Below the pieces are notes generated by a model. The model was not told where the DNA came from. It did no database searches and worked only from the letters and a program-made list of their open reading frames with translations. DNA of 64,000 nt from Mangifera indica (taxonomy: Eukaryota; Streptophyta; Magnoliopsida; Sapindales; Anacardiaceae), in contig NC_058151.1 of assembly GCF_011075055.1 (NCBI RefSeq), forward strand, positions 2,331,001-2,395,000. Reading direction: 5' to 3'. Shown piece after piece: positions 1-12,226 of the stretch. The position numbers were made by a program, and so were the translations under genes. Within the stretch, counting starts at the first letter, position 1, and each line of letters begins with the position of its first letter.

Positions 1-51
1 GAGTTAATTGAGAAAGTAAAAACACACAAGCAACATAAACAAATTCCACAC

Positions 52-1240
52 CTTTGATCATATTTGTTCTTCAAACTGGAACTGTCCCCTCTATCACCTT
101 CAGCATCAGTATTCATAGCTTCAAAAGGAGCACTAGGAAGAAAATCAGCCACAACTAATCTAATACATCTAACATGCCCATTTATAGTCGCAAAATGTAA
201 AGCTGTCCTCCCACTGAGGTAATCTGCTCTTATGACCTAATAGAAGAAAATAGCTATGATAACTGAAAGAAAAACAATGACATAGAAGCATCAAACTGTC
301 TCTTCATCGAAGACATATTTTAATTATTTAATTTTCTATAATTTGAGGGGGAAAAACATTATGAATTTGCTGAAAATTGAACTTACATTGCATCTGAAGA
401 GCAGAAGAGTTTGTACGACTTCCCAGTGCCCATATCTACATGCTTGCATCAATGCAGTCTTCAAACATAAATTAGAAAAACTGAGTAACTCAAGTAAGTT
501 TCAAAGCAGGTTCATCAGCCTGTCGCTTATAAAGAGAATAGGTTTTAAGCTATGCTTACTAAAAAAAGATCATGTTTATTTTTTAAAACCATATCAGCGA
601 AATTTTAATCCTATGATTCCTATGTTTCACAATCCGAATCTTTTTCAGAGTCTGCTGGAACAAGAGAATCAATTGCCGTCCCAATTTATCAGACTTCCTA
701 TTCCATACCGGGTAAATAAACCTAAAAAAATTAAAATACAAATGTGTGTGTGTGTGTGTGTGTCTATATATATATATATAAAAGAAACCGAAAAAGACCC
801 ATCACCCAATTGATCAAACCAACCTTAATTCTCCAAAATCATCACTTAAAAACAAACAAACAAACAACTTAAAAGCATAAAATCCAGAAGAAAAAAAAAA
901 GCAACAAATCTCGTACCTGACCACAATAATTCCGGGAATTAACATCAGCTCCATTTTCAAGCAACAAAGCAACAATCTTGTATAAACCCACCGAATTAAA
1001 CACAAGAAGAAAAACGAACAAAAACACCCATCGCGAGAAACGAAAAGAAAAGCTATAACCAACCTCATTGTGGCCTTTAGCGGCAGCGAAATGAAGAGGC
1101 GAATTTAAGCCACCAGAAGTGGAATATTTAGCAAGACATGAGTTAAAATCCAACAGCATCTTGGCTTCAACCAAATCACCATCTCTCGCAGCCGATACTA
1201 ATCTTTCTCCAGAAGCTGAACACCCAAAAGAATTCCCCAT
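52..1240 (-). CDS. XBAT33: XBAT33-like ankyrin-repeat/RING E3 ubiquitin ligase, 5' part (partial)
   Basis: Four coding exons are visible on the minus strand: 1064-1240, 917-976, 387-458 and 52-236. All have GT-AG borders, and the gene continues past the left edge. The joined frame is open and gives about 164 residues, starting [20 protein letters not shown]. Ankyrin repeats follow: [14 protein letters not shown], then [40 protein letters not shown] and [20 protein letters not shown]. This order and the N-terminal glycine-2 context match plant XBAT32/XBAT33-type E3 ligases as I remember them, XBAT33 best. In that family ankyrin repeats bind substrates and a C-terminal RING recruits E2 enzymes. 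The RING would lie outside this window, so ligase activity is inferred. The MGNSFGC start resembles a myristoylation/palmitoylation signal, which would suggest membrane attachment. Exons 1-3 end on codon boundaries. Confidence 0.9.
743..781. repeat. (TG)n(TA)n compound microsatellite
   Basis: About ten TG units run directly into about eight TA units. It lies inside intron 2 of the XBAT33-like gene (459-916). Confidence 0.9.
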
Positions 1241-1543
1241 TTTTTTTTCCTTTTTGTCTGTATGACTGGGGTATGTTTTCAATATAAATGAATATTAGGT
1301 CAACTGTGGTGGAGGAAATCCATATCATATACACAAACGAAAGAGTCTGACATATAAATTAGAGAGTCAACCCAACAAAAATGCTATTGGGTTGGTGTTG
1401 TGTTTTCATGGATATGCTGTTGAGCTTTTGCTTTTGCGACAACTGGAGCAGACAGCGGGCTGGTGTTGGCCTTCTGGGTTATGGCAACCGTATTACAAAT
1501 GTCACCTGTCATCTCTATTTAAGCTACTGTATGTGCGCCATTA

Positions 1544-2000
1544 AGGCGTTTGTTTTAGATAAAATTTTATTATTAAAATAAAAAAAATATCTTAAAAATA
1601 AATTATTTAAAAAATTATTATATATAAATAATTATTATATTTAGTTAAAGGTAATAAAATGTTACTAATAAATCATTTTACTTAAATACTTTTGAATATT
1701 TTTTTTAAAATATATTTTATATTATTTATCATATTAATTAAAAATAAATTTATTTTTATTTTAAAAAACTAATAAATTATAATATAATTATAATAAAATC
1801 AAGATTACCTTAGTAATCTTTAAATACCTAAGGTGAAGGTGATAATTAAATTATCATTTATATTATCTGTCACGTTAATATTAATAATAGAAGAGTACTA
1901 TAACTTTTTATTACTGACAAATTAAATAAGAGAATAAAAGATAGATTACTAAAGTAATTTTCAAAAACTAAAACCAAATAAGAGAATAAAAGATAGATTA
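1544..2000 (-). mobile_element. Degenerate Tourist-like MITE
   Basis: This stretch reads like the reverse complement of the Tourist-like element at 40296-40754. Both share the blocks GATTACCTTAGTAATCTTTA, AAATACCTAAGGT and AAAGATAGATTAC in the same order. The left edge has TTA followed by a degenerate terminal repeat (GGCGTTTGTTTT). Near the right edge the motif AGAGAATAAAAGATAGATTA occurs twice, about 51 bp apart, so the end is internally duplicated. PIF/Harbinger membership is inferred from the TTA target and the GGCGTTTGGTT-type end. Confidence 0.6.
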
Positions 2001-2017
2001 TCAAGACAACAAGCAGA

Positions 2018-2039
2018 ACACACACACACACACACACAC
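2018..2039. repeat. (CA)n microsatellite
   Basis: A pure run of about eleven CA units just downstream of the Tourist-like MITE copy. Confidence 0.9.
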
Positions 2040-2440
2040 GCACAAAGAAATTCTAATCATAATAAAGCATTCACATACAACTATTAAATTGAAACCACCT
2101 AATTGCAGGGTACGTAGTTCAATCAAATAAACAAGCATACACCCAATAATCAATTAATAACTCCACAAAATTAAAAATTATCAAGACTTTTTGGTGGCGA
2201 AGAAAATTAGGCAAATTCAAAAAGCTATCTTTATGGTTAAATAAAAACAAATTTGGTATGAGTCATGATGTGAGAATGAAATCAGTAAATAAAGATTAAC
2301 TATCTTTATGGTTATATAAAAACAAATTATCTTCATCTGACTTAAAGAGATGAAGACAACAAATCGTTTTAGTCTCTTTGTCCAACAAAAATGGAACAAA
2401 GATGGTTGCTTAAAAAGAACAAAAAAATCAAAAGAAAAAA

Positions 2441-2622
2441 TTAACTTTTCAAACTTTGAATAGAGAAAATTATTAATTTTTTAAACTAAAGAGGGAAATA
2501 AAATAAAATTTAGTTTTTAAATATTTTTCACTAACAAAATGATAAATATTTGAATTTTTAAAATTTTATAGATGAAAGTTCGAAAATACACCAAACTTTG
2601 GATGAGAATAAATCTTTTGGCC
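2441..2622. mobile_element. Half (solo arm) of a foldback element
   Basis: It matches only the right arm of the foldback family: an AT-rich interior, then ACTTTGGATGAGAATAAATC and a TTTTGGCC terminus. No opposing arm was found to the left. Confidence 0.5.
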
Positions 2623-4017
2623 AACTGAAAACTTTTTACTTATGTAACAAGGAACCTTGAGACTTTGAGAGTTCATATTTTATGAAGCCTAATTTAGATT
2701 TATGTTGTTTTCAGTGTTTTGTGGAGACCATTTGGGCGTATCCAACTTTTAAAATGAATCACGAATCCAACAGCCTTGTCTTAGATGTGGACATACATTT
2801 TTTTAATTTGATCAAGTTCAAAGTTAAACCCGCCTAACCTGAACCAACTAACCGCCTTTAGGACGGACTCATGGCTACTGAATTCTGATCTAAGCCCATA
2901 GACATGTTCGGTTACCAGAGGCCGAAGGATTACAACAAAATTTTTCATTAGGAAAAGTAAGTTCTAGGAAGTTGCAATGGTCCATTGCAAAGAATTCCAG
3001 AAAAATGCTTAATACCCAAGTAGGCTTACAAAATTTATCATGATCAAGAGCTTTCTCGGTTTACTTGTTTTATTTGTTACTACTACAGTCTAGTCATTGC
3101 TCTTCTTTAGATCCCTTGTTTCACTCTGATAGTATCATACATCATGTTGATGTAGAACAAATTAATGCATTTCTATACTATTAAGTAAATATAATTAAAA
3201 GATAATCAATCGGGGAATTTAGTTCGGTGAGTCCTGGGAATAGGTTGAAGGCAAGAGACTGAATACTTTGGTGGAATTTGGCTAAGGAGACGACCTGTTC
3301 TCTTTAGTTCTTCAATTAGTAAAAACTACAATCCAAGTGAATCAATTAACCTCGAGCTTTCAGGTGCTAAAGATAGATAAAAGTGGAGCAGTAATTAAGG
3401 CCAAATCTATCATTGTTTAGAAAGTCTACCAGCTGAATACACGCACAAGAACCAAAAGGGAATAACTTGATTATATTCAATTTAATTCCACTATGTGTGT
3501 AAATAAATAAGTAAAAATCTATTTATTTGCAGTAACTTATTAGAGATGTTTCTAAGAACATTCAAACAGCATCAAAACCTCAGAAACAGTCATCCAGCTG
3601 CAATAAATGACGGCAACATCAGCATCTTGGAGCCAAAGTTCTTGCAAATTCAACCTTCGAACTCTGAAAATTTCTTCTTCGACTAGTTGGTCAAATCAGT
3701 GCAGTGATAATGACATGGCGCAAAGTAGAATCCCTGAATTCCGTTCAACAGGGTTCAAAAAGCAAACTTTACTTTGAAGTTGAAGCATTCAACTTTAGCT
3801 AGAAAATTGCAAAATGTGCACTTCCTGTATAAAAATGTTTCCTCTCAAATATAAGTTTCTTTAGAAGCCGAATTCCAATATGAAGTGCTTCTTCAACCTT
3901 GGATGGGAAATCTGTTTCCCATGCCCATCATTCATCCTTATTAATTCACAAATTCTGATCATTTAACGATGTCTTCGATGTTTCAGCCGCTGGTGTCCAA
4001 TGGATCTAAGTTCCACA

Positions 4018-5442
4018 TCACTCACTTACACATGCACCGGGCTCTTTACCAATGATTTCATCACAATCATCATCATCATCATCATCATCATCTATACAAT
4101 CTGACTCAATATCTGAGCCTAAATCTGAATTCAAGTTATCCTCCCCATTTTTTTCAATCCCATAATTCTCAACATTATTCCCTTCATAAACACTTCGAAC
4201 ATGCTCAATCCTGCTATCATCTCTATCTCGCCTATAGCTGACCAACTCTCTATCCATCTTCATCTTCCTAGGACTCAACAAAACCAACTCGCCCAACTTC
4301 CTCCTCGCAAAATACAAATCATTCGGCTCTATCAACTCTCCTTTCCTATATGCCTCCCTAAGAAACAGTGTATGAAGTTTCCCGTGATTCCCTCTTGTTG
4401 ACATATAAAATATCCCCTGATGCTGAAGCACAAACTCCTTCAACTTCTTTGGCAAGTTCATCGCCAACCTAAAATGTGCAATCCTTTCCAATGTCAACTT
4501 CTTCTCCACAGTCAACGACAGCATTTCATGAATAGTTGCCACTGCCCTCTTCTCCATTCTCTTTTGTGCCTCAAGCGATCTCAAGTCATATCCTGATACA
4601 TCCTCATAGGGGGACCAATAAGGAACACGTTGCCATTTCCACACAGCAATTCTGTAATACTTGCCAATCTTAAATCCAGGAGGAAAATTCACAATAAAAG
4701 AAAACCTAATATCTTCAGCATCAATACCTTTCTCTCTATACTCTTTTTCTCTAACTTTCTCAATAGCACAAACAGCTAAACTTTTATCTCTCTCAACAAG
4801 CTCCACATATTTATTTCTATTTTCATCAGCATCGAACAATCTGAAATACTGTGGGTTCTTAAGAATTACCGAGTACTCAAAATCCTCAGGCAACCCAAAT
4901 TCAGACATCGCAATCCGAATATGTTCAAGCCGTAACCGACCCGTATTTGACATCATAAGAAGCTTCCTCAAACGGGTTACAGCATCGGGTATTTGGGCAT
5001 TCAAAGCCTGTTTTTCTTGTTCAATTTGGAGAATAGCTTTTCGTGTTAAACGACAAAACAAAATTCGTTGAACTGGGTGTTCATAGATTTCAAAAACGTG
5101 CGGCAACTTGAGAACAAACTTACCAGCTTCGTGTTGTTTGAAGCCAATGCGGCGAGAGAGAATGTCCAAGCGAGAGATAGGCAGCGTTTGGTTGTGCTGC
5201 GACAAGATTAAAGACTGAAATTTTAGAACTTTGCGAGTCTTCTTCTCGATTTCCATGTAATTATCGTAAGCGTGATCGCGTACTCGCTCTTGCTTTTTAG
5301 GGATTGAAGTGCATTTCTGGGACATGCGTTTTGTGAATATGAAGTTGCAGTAGCTTGTGAATGAGATTATAGTGTTCAGTGTTGTTGTTGATGTAGATTT
5401 AGGCTTCAATAGCTTGGCACTGAAAGACAAGAAGATGGGCAT
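4018..5442 (-). CDS. PORR-domain organelle RNA-binding protein (WTF1 family)
   Basis: A single-exon gene encoding 474 residues. Residues about 67-393 form a PORR (plant organelle RNA recognition) domain, with recognisable segments LPISRLDILSRRIGF, GKFVLKLPHVFEIYEHP, LPEDFEYSVILKNPQYF, FIVNFPPGFKIGKYYR and LPKKLKEFVLQHQGIFYMS. Proteins of this family bind group II intron RNA in mitochondria or chloroplasts and help splicing. I cannot tell which member this is. I chose the ATG at 5442 because the peptide from there (MPIFLSFSAKLLKPKSTSTT) looks like a mitochondrial presequence. An in-frame ATG at 5514 would add 24 residues, but that stretch carries an AAACCCTAAA telo-box-like motif typical of plant leaders. 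The C-terminus is acidic, with nine consecutive aspartates encoded by a GAT/ATC triplet microsatellite (about 4070-4092). Confidence 0.88.
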   Translation of the reverse strand: MPIFLSFSAKLLKPKSTSTTTLNTIISFTSYCNFIFTKRMSQKCTSIPKKQERVRDHAYDNYMEIEKKTRKVLKFQSLILSQHNQTLPISRLDILSRRIGFKQHEAGKFVLKLPHVFEIYEHPVQRILFCRLTRKAILQIEQEKQALNAQIPDAVTRLRKLLMMSNTGRLRLEHIRIAMSEFGLPEDFEYSVILKNPQYFRLFDADENRNKYVELVERDKSLAVCAIEKVREKEYREKGIDAEDIRFSFIVNFPPGFKIGKYYRIAVWKWQRVPYWSPYEDVSGYDLRSLEAQKRMEKRAVATIHEMLSLTVEKKLTLERIAHFRLAMNLPKKLKEFVLQHQGIFYMSTRGNHGKLHTLFLREAYRKGELIEPNDLYFARRKLGELVLLSPRKMKMDRELVSYRRDRDDSRIEHVRSVYEGNNVENYGIEKNGEDNLNSDLGSDIESDCIDDDDDDDDDCDEIIGKEPGACVSE

Positions 5443-5514
5443 TTTGTGAGTCTGCAGTGGGTCGTTGGCGTTTAGGGTTTTGCAGAGATTTTGAACCGAT
5501 TGATTACTGATCAA

Positions 5515-6352
5515 GAAGGAAAAGACGGAAGAGTGCGCTTGGTTGGTATCGAAATTGGTAGGAATGATTAAAGAATGGGTGAATTGTTAGACGTAAAATA
5601 TAGGGGGTCGTAAGGATATTAAAAAGTTTTAGCCCTGTGTAGCTTGGGCCGATATTTTAACATGTGGCTCCATATTGGGCTGCTTTAGCGGCTTCAGCCC
5701 ATCAGCTAAAAAAGTATTTATCCTATTTAAAATAATAAAATTTAAAAAAAAAATCAAATTCCTTCTGATAATATTTTAAATTTAAACTTCAAAATAACAA
5801 AAAATGATATAAAAATTCTTGAAACCAAACCAATTTTGTAAAATTGCATATCAATAATTATATTAATATAAAATTAAATAATATTTTATCTTTAATTTAA
5901 AATTATTCAATTATATAATTATATTTTGACTTAAGAATTATTAATGGAATTAAATAAATATATTTAATTTAATTGCAAATGAAAAAAACCGAACCGAATA
6001 TTGAGGGCATGCATGCATAATATATTATTATTAAAAGACAAAGAAAAGCCAACGGTATGATCAAAGTTCAGACACCAAACAGAATTCTAACAGTTTACTG
6101 TCTTGTTCTTCTTCCCTCTACATATCAGACCAGTCATTAACCAAAACACTTTCGATTGACTCAGCAACTTACTGGTCCACCGAGTCAATACCCGAACCAC
6201 TCACCCTGCACACTGAGTTAATATCTCTCCCCATCTGCGGTTCGTTCTTGACTCGAAACCCCGATCTTCCCTTTCCATTTCTATCTCTTCCTATGCTTTC
6301 AACATGTATATGATTTGTTTTTCTTTTTTTTTTTTTTTTTTTTCCCACCATT
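5515..6352. other. Intergenic: PORR promoter and HD-ZIP IV 3' flank
   Basis: This AT-rich stretch has no recognisable gene. About 5700-6000 is nearly all A/T. A long pure T run at about 6322-6343 lies just downstream of the HD-ZIP stop codon, within its expected 3' UTR. Short open frames here overlap that UTR and have no domain. Confidence 0.5.
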
Positions 6353-8043
6353 TTATATTTCTTGGATAGCAGCTCTGATCTTCTGAATTGTGCGGGAGAC
6401 TAGATTGTTAACAGTTTCAACTGATTCCAGGGTGAGTTTTGCAGTTGGAAGGCTGTTCACCAGAATCTGATATCCAACTGTGAGAAGGCATCCATTGCTT
6501 CCATTTCCATGAGACCGCCCGTCTGGAAGGATGGCAAATCCGGATGGCAGCAGCGCCACACATGCAGGATCACCACCATTCATCACCATTCCCATTGATG
6601 GTACATCGACCGGTGCATACACGATAAGCGAGCCTGATGCATCGTTCCATGTCTCTTGCAGTATCAGCATGTTGCTTTCATTCGCATTCATGGACTGAAA
6701 AACCAATGATCAGGAAAAAAAGACTTCTAATTGAATATTAATAATTGTTTATAAATTGATCGAAACTGATAGTCAATCACTTACACTAGCTCGAAGGAGA
6801 GAAACACAGTTGCCACGTCTGTGGCCATTGGCAATATGGACCATCTCTTGCATTGGTCCGCCATTGGATAAAATGTCCCATTCGCTCCTCATTCGTTCAT
6901 CACGCATAAAATCAAACAACCGCTGCGTTGTTGCTGGAATCCAAACAGAAGTTGCAGCACACAACACAACACCAGGTGGCTCACCAGGATCATTAATATT
7001 TTTCCATGTCAATACCCTCACATCCTCGCTGACATTTCCAACACGGAGCTTGTCCCACCTGCGAACAGTTGAAGCACAAACCCCAGCACAAAAGTTATAC
7101 GTCATGCGATGTGCCAGCTTTAGCATGCTTTTCCTTCCATTCGAATTTATCCCTGCAGTACATTGGTAAATATTAGAAACAGAATTTACCAGAAATGTCA
7201 GATATATGAAGATAGGAGTAGCCTTAAGATGAACCCGAATGATCTTGGCCAGGTATGGTGGATGACATGAGAATCACAAAGCCCTCGCATTGCCTCTGTA
7301 GGGTAGCAAGCCACCTGTGTGCACCAAAGCCCATGCCAGAACTAAGCAATGGGCGGCAAAGACTATGAATGTTACTCTCATCATACTCAGTATGCTCAAT
7401 CCAAGTAACCTGCATTACCACATATTAACAGGCTAAAGCCATTGTCTAGTTTAAACATAACAATCGCACGAAAACCAACACCATTGTAGATTAGTATTAC
7501 CATATAGAGATCTAAGTAAACGACAAAACAAAAAGTCAACATATCAAAGAACCATGCTTGCAAGATAGAAGAGAACTCTTGACATTCGCAATGGTAAAAT
7601 GGAAGCATTCTTGTAAAATACTTTACCAACTCTTGTTCTAAGACGAACCAACTTGACATCAAAATTCAGAGAGTTCAGGTTAGCAAGATGTAGAGTCGAG
7701 TCATTCTTAAGGTTCGAAATGAATTTTTTTAACAGTTTTTTAATATATAAAAGGGCGACACACGATATGAGATCAAAGAGTTACAACATGATGACTGGAT
7801 CTAGGTCATTACGTCTTGGGGGTAATAAAGAAAGCTGAAGCAAGAAGACAAGATAGGAATAGAAAGATCATATATGTAAAGTATTCGGAAAAGATTTGAG
7901 AATTCCAAAGGTAAAACTTCAGATAAATATTACCATGCAGTACATTCAAATGTGAGAACATGTGTATATTTATGCAAATTTCAAAATCCGATTACCCCAG
8001 ATTTCCTCATCTCCAAGAATATGAAATGCATATACATACATAC

Positions 8044-8075
<32 letters not shown>

Positions 8076-10076
8076 ATGTACAGACAATAAACAACCTTAG
8101 TGTTGAAACCAAAGTCTATTTAATATCTAAATCAAGTAAGCATCTTCTTCGATAAAATAATATGCAGCACAAGTCAAATGCAAGTATGGACTAGGACACC
8201 AGCCTGTGTAACTTTGCCTTGATTTAATCTCAACCAAACTCAATAATCGCAGATATATCTACAATAGAAATGAAAAAGCTCAATTAATCACGTCGAAAAA
8301 TAAAGCATTCGAAGCAGCCATTACCTTGGTATAATTATTTGGCATATCTTGTATAACACAGCCAGAAGGAAGCCTTCGACAGGTCGAATATGGGTCCCCA
8401 TTTGGACCATCTTGGTTTGTGTTGATAGACACATCGACAACAGCCCACAAGCCCTCAGAATGCTGCTTGCAGAACCGGAGGAACTTCACTTGGCGGACAG
8501 GAACTAGAGGTGAGAGTACTTGGAACTCAGCAAGCATCTACAAAGTGTGAAATTCATGCTTAGGTTAATCAAATTTAGAAGCTAAAGAATGAGAAAAGAT
8601 AGCTTAGGAACAAACCAGTTGTAGAGCACCATTTTTTGTTCCAGCCACACCGCTGGAAATTGTATCAATGGTGGCAGCTCCAGAAATCATGCACGGGAAC
8701 ATTTCTACCCATCGATTCTAACCCAAAGAAAAGTGATAAATCAATCATCTATATATTGAACTTCAAGCTAAACAACAAATTAACAAATAGAAATGATAAA
8801 CAAATATTATTTACAATGGTGCCATTAGGGGGTTTTGACAGCATACCGCATCCATTAAAGTCTCTACAAGAGCCAAGCTATTGACAATTACAATTCCGGT
8901 TTCCCTTGAAGCCTCAGTCACAAAGCCATTTGGTTTAAGGGCTGCACTAGATGAAAATGTTCTCATATACTCCTCTCGGTTCAGCACATCCCTTCCTCTA
9001 TCCACACTCTTGACCCAAATGGGACCATCTGGCTGAGCCATATTAATCAATTCATCCATAGCTGCTAATGCAAGATCAACAAGCATATTTCTCTCATACG
9101 ACATTTCATTTCCCATCATGCCTGCTATCGGTGGTTTCATAAAAGACCCTTCAACAAACTCATGTCCTGTTAACACCGGGGAACCTGGAATATTTGGCAA
9201 GCCACCTAAACCACTTCTTCCCATTGCAAGCTCCAAACTGGATTTTAAGATTTGAGAGGCCGGATTTGTTAAGGATGCAAGAGGCCTGCCTAGGAACTTG
9301 TTAGCCAAGATGCAAATCCGACCCAATTCGTCCTGTAATCGAGCATTCCCAATCCTAAGTTGCTGCAGCTCATAATTGGACGCATTGCTAGGCTCTGCCG
9401 GACCACCACATTTGTTGCATACTGGAGTTTTTATTGCTTCCTTCAACATATCATTTTCAGCTCTAAGCTTATCATGTTCTTGCCGAAGAATTACATTCTC
9501 ATGCCTTTCCATTTGAGTCTGATTTATGAAAAAAAAAAATAATGATTATTATCAATTCATGATGAAAAAAGTTGAAATAAAAGATCAAAGAGTGAAACAT
9601 CTTAATCCATTTTACTTTCATTTGGGTTCTCCTATTCTGAAACCAGAACTTGATTTGCTTGGCCTCTAAGTTAAGCCTCATACTGAGCTCCAACCTTTGT
9701 TTCTCATCGGGATGAGGACACTCCTTAAAGAAACTGAAACTCAACAAACAAAACGAAATCGAACCCAAATCATCAAATTAAACCGTCAATTAGAGAATGC
9801 AACACCATCCATCTTACCATCATACATACAGAAAATATAAACTAAGATGAAAAAAAGGACATACGCTTCAAGCTCTTGTATTTGTTGTGGAGTGTGCCTG
9901 TGATACTTCTTCTTCCTTAGAGGTCCCTCTTCATTGGCTTCTTGATCATCACCAGATGCCGCACCTTCAATATTATCACTTCCAGACCTGCTTTCTAATT
10001 CAGCCTCCCTAATCCTTCCCACAATACTAGGATCAAAATGTTCCCCCATTAGATCCATCTCACCAACACCCTCCAT
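6353..10076 (-). CDS. HD-ZIP class IV homeodomain-START transcription factor (ANL2/HDG1 subgroup)
   Basis: Eight coding exons: 9865-10076, 9616-9733, 8847-9518, 8616-8717, 8325-8537, 7235-7409, 6785-7152 and 6353-6694. They total 2,202 nt and encode 733 residues in one continuous frame. The homeodomain (about 54-110) contains [20 protein letters not shown] and [13 protein letters not shown] leucine-zipper region with the CxxC redox loop of this class (VCNKCGG, Cys144 and Cys147) follows. Next come a START lipid-binding domain (from about 245, [20 protein letters not shown]) and the SAD region ending in [13 protein letters not shown]. Class IV factors act in epidermal layers and control cuticle, trichome and pigment genes. 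The motif order [11 protein letters not shown] plus [11 protein letters not shown] fits the ANL2/HDG1 subgroup better than PDF2/ML1 or GL2. The N-terminus is shorter than in Arabidopsis ANL2. An in-frame ATG at 10217 would add 47 hydrophobic residues; I reject it because a likely splice acceptor (GGTTCAG) lies between the two. Confidence 0.93.
8053..8075. repeat. (TG)n microsatellite
   Basis: A run of about eleven TG units preceded by a short TA run. It lies inside intron 5 of the HD-ZIP IV gene (7410-8324). Confidence 0.9.
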
Positions 10077-11470
10077 GTTATTTTTCTGAACCAAACCAAT
10101 AAAAAACAACACGGATTTAGAAAACAAAGAAACCCAAGATAATAAAAAAAAATTAACAAACATCAATTTAAAAAAAGCATGCAATGGAGAGAGAAAGGGG
10201 AAACCGAGGAATGGCACCAGTTGTCATTTTGTGACCGTATGGAAGAATTTCAGCCACAGTCTTTGCACTCATATCATCAATACAATTAACTCTGGGACTG
10301 TTGATTAAACCCCCAAAACTCATGATAATGGAAAAGATAGATTACAACTTTTTTTATCTCGAAGGGGCTTTATTTAGGTTCTTTGAAGTTGGCCACTACT
10401 ATCACTTTCACATAAAGAGAAATTAAAAAAAAAAAACGCTTAGATTTCGTTGCTCTTTCTGGTCTATCAAGTTCTGACCTTTAAGTTCTTCTTCCCAGAT
10501 TGCGCAAAGAATAGAAATAGAAATATATTGTTTTTTCAGTAGCGACAAAATCAAAAAGCTGTTTCATTGTCAACGCCCATGCACAACTGAAAACACACTA
10601 TCTCACTCTAGAAAACTCTATCCGACTCAGTTCAGATACAGAGAACAAAGTATGAAGAAGCTTATCAAGAAAATAGCCTTTTCAATTCACAGTTCAAACA
10701 TCTCTTTCTCAATCCAGAAAGAGATAAATAAACCTCTTAAAACACCGAATAAGAAAAAAAACCCTAATCTTCCATCATCCTATTATCTAGATAGACAACA
10801 AGCTTGACCAATCGTTTGTCCGTTTTGAAAAATTGGATCCAAAAAGGAGAAAACGAAAAGGGCTTATAAAAAAGATGCATGGAAAAAGAAAGGCAAAATA
10901 AAAAGTAGAAACTTCTCTCTCTCTCTCTCTCCATTCACACTGTACACTTAAAGCCTTGTAAAATATAACACCAACTCGAATCAGCAAAAAGACCCAGTTG
11001 ACCTCTCCCTCGCTTTCATTCCCCATTGAGATATCAGAGAGAAAGAAAGAGCTAACAAGAGGAAGTGGGGAAGTAAGAAAGTTGGATAGTAATAATCAAC
11101 CAAAACCAAACCCGGTACGGTGAAAAGGTATACCTTTATAACTTGACAGAAAGCAAAGGTCTTACTGTATAGACACAGATTTTAAGATCGTCACTCTCAC
11201 TGTTAGGACCTGTAGAAGAGTAAAAAAGGACGGTAAATATAAATATTATAATTATGTATAAATGTGTAACATCAGCTGACTTCAAACAAAAGAAAAACTA
11301 AAAAAAGAACCAGTCAAATGGGTTTCTTCATCACTTAATATATAAATATAAGTAAGTAAACCTACTGTCTCCTTCAATGGCTTCCTTCTTCTAATTCTCC
11401 ATTGGCAATTGCATGTTTTTTTTTTTGTTTTGGATTTTCTTTTCTTTTCTTTTCTCTTCTCTTCTCTATC
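10077..11470 (-). other. Probable spliced 5' leader of the HD-ZIP IV gene
   Basis: About 1.4 kb separates the ATG from a TATA box. An acceptor-like GGTTCAG lies about 10 nt upstream of the ATG, so the leader probably contains at least one intron. Leader-like features on the minus strand are CT/GA-rich runs at about 10913-10932 and 11425-11465, and an ATTAGGGTTTTTT motif near 10750. No coding region was recognised; open frames in the stretch have no domain. Confidence 0.5.
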
Positions 11471-11487
11471 CTTTGAAATAAAGAGGG

Positions 11488-11497
11488 TTATATAGAG
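11488..11497 (-). promoter_or_regulatory. TATA box of the HD-ZIP IV gene
   Basis: CTCTATATAA on the minus strand, followed by a pyrimidine/GA-rich initially transcribed stretch. The expected start of transcription is near 11460. Confidence 0.5.
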
Positions 11498-11545
11498 GGA
11501 GGAAAATTATATGGGGTCCACTTTCTCTCTTTCGTGAAATCCGCC

Positions 11546-11551
11546 CACGTG
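11546..11551. promoter_or_regulatory. G-box (CACGTG)
   Basis: A perfect palindromic CACGTG about 50 bp upstream of the TATA box. Such sites bind bHLH or bZIP factors; function here is inferred. Confidence 0.45.
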
Positions 11552-12226
11552 AGTATCGGCGCGTGAGGGTTTTCTCACTTAGGCATGGTATTATGCTATT
11601 GCCAGTGAGGGTACGACGCGCATTGGCTGCAGCTGGCTGACCAGCTCAGCCAGCCAATAATGGTACACGCTTGTTTTTGGTAAAGTTTAATAATTTGGGA
11701 AACAGTTTCATAAATCTGACTACTGCCAATGGGAAATTCTTAAGAAAAAAAAAAATGGGGGTAAAAAGGTAAATTGAAGTGGTTATTATAGTCTTTTAAG
11801 AGAAAGTCAAAAAGGCAAAATTATGACGTAAGTCTTTGTTCTTTTTTCTTACAAAGGGGTGGGACTGAGTTGACTCTTGAATAGAATTGAATCTTCCTTG
11901 CATCAGTTCACGTGGACTCTCTACACATGTCCAACAGTTGCGCTGCCGTTACATTACATGAGGGTCCTCTCGGTAATTTTGACACGTACACAATCTGAAT
12001 TTATTTTTTTTAATATTCAGAGTCTAGAGGGTAAATTTTTTTTTTTAACTTGAAATTTTTTTTCGTAATATATAAAATATTTATATTTTTATTTAAAAAC
12101 CTTATAACTATTGTTTATGAAAAACATGTTTAATATCAAGTTAATAGCATTAAAAATAATAAAGGCAAAGATTTTAGCATCATTGTATGTAAAGAGATTC
12201 ATTATTTTGTAAAATTTTAATAATTT

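Larger units (their letters stand above)
1241..4017. other. Intergenic region between the XBAT33-like and PORR genes
   Basis: No gene was found here. The two flanking genes are both on the minus strand, so this stretch holds the XBAT33-like promoter and the 3' flank of the PORR gene. It contains a Tourist-like MITE copy (1544-2000), a CA microsatellite (about 2018-2039) and half of a foldback element (2441-2622). Open frames here are short and have no recognisable domain. About 2640-4017 is unique-looking sequence; its last few hundred bases probably include the PORR gene 3' UTR. Confidence 0.6.

Noticed and set aside
343..813. 156-codon open frame on the plus strand
   Set aside because: It crosses exon 3 and introns of the XBAT33-like gene in antisense and ends in the TG/TA microsatellite. 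It has no domain.
10077..10217. In-frame N-terminal extension of the HD-ZIP IV protein from the ATG at 10217
   Set aside because: The 47 residues are hydrophobic and unlike any HD-ZIP IV start, and an acceptor-like site lies between the two ATGs. Most of this stretch is probably intron.
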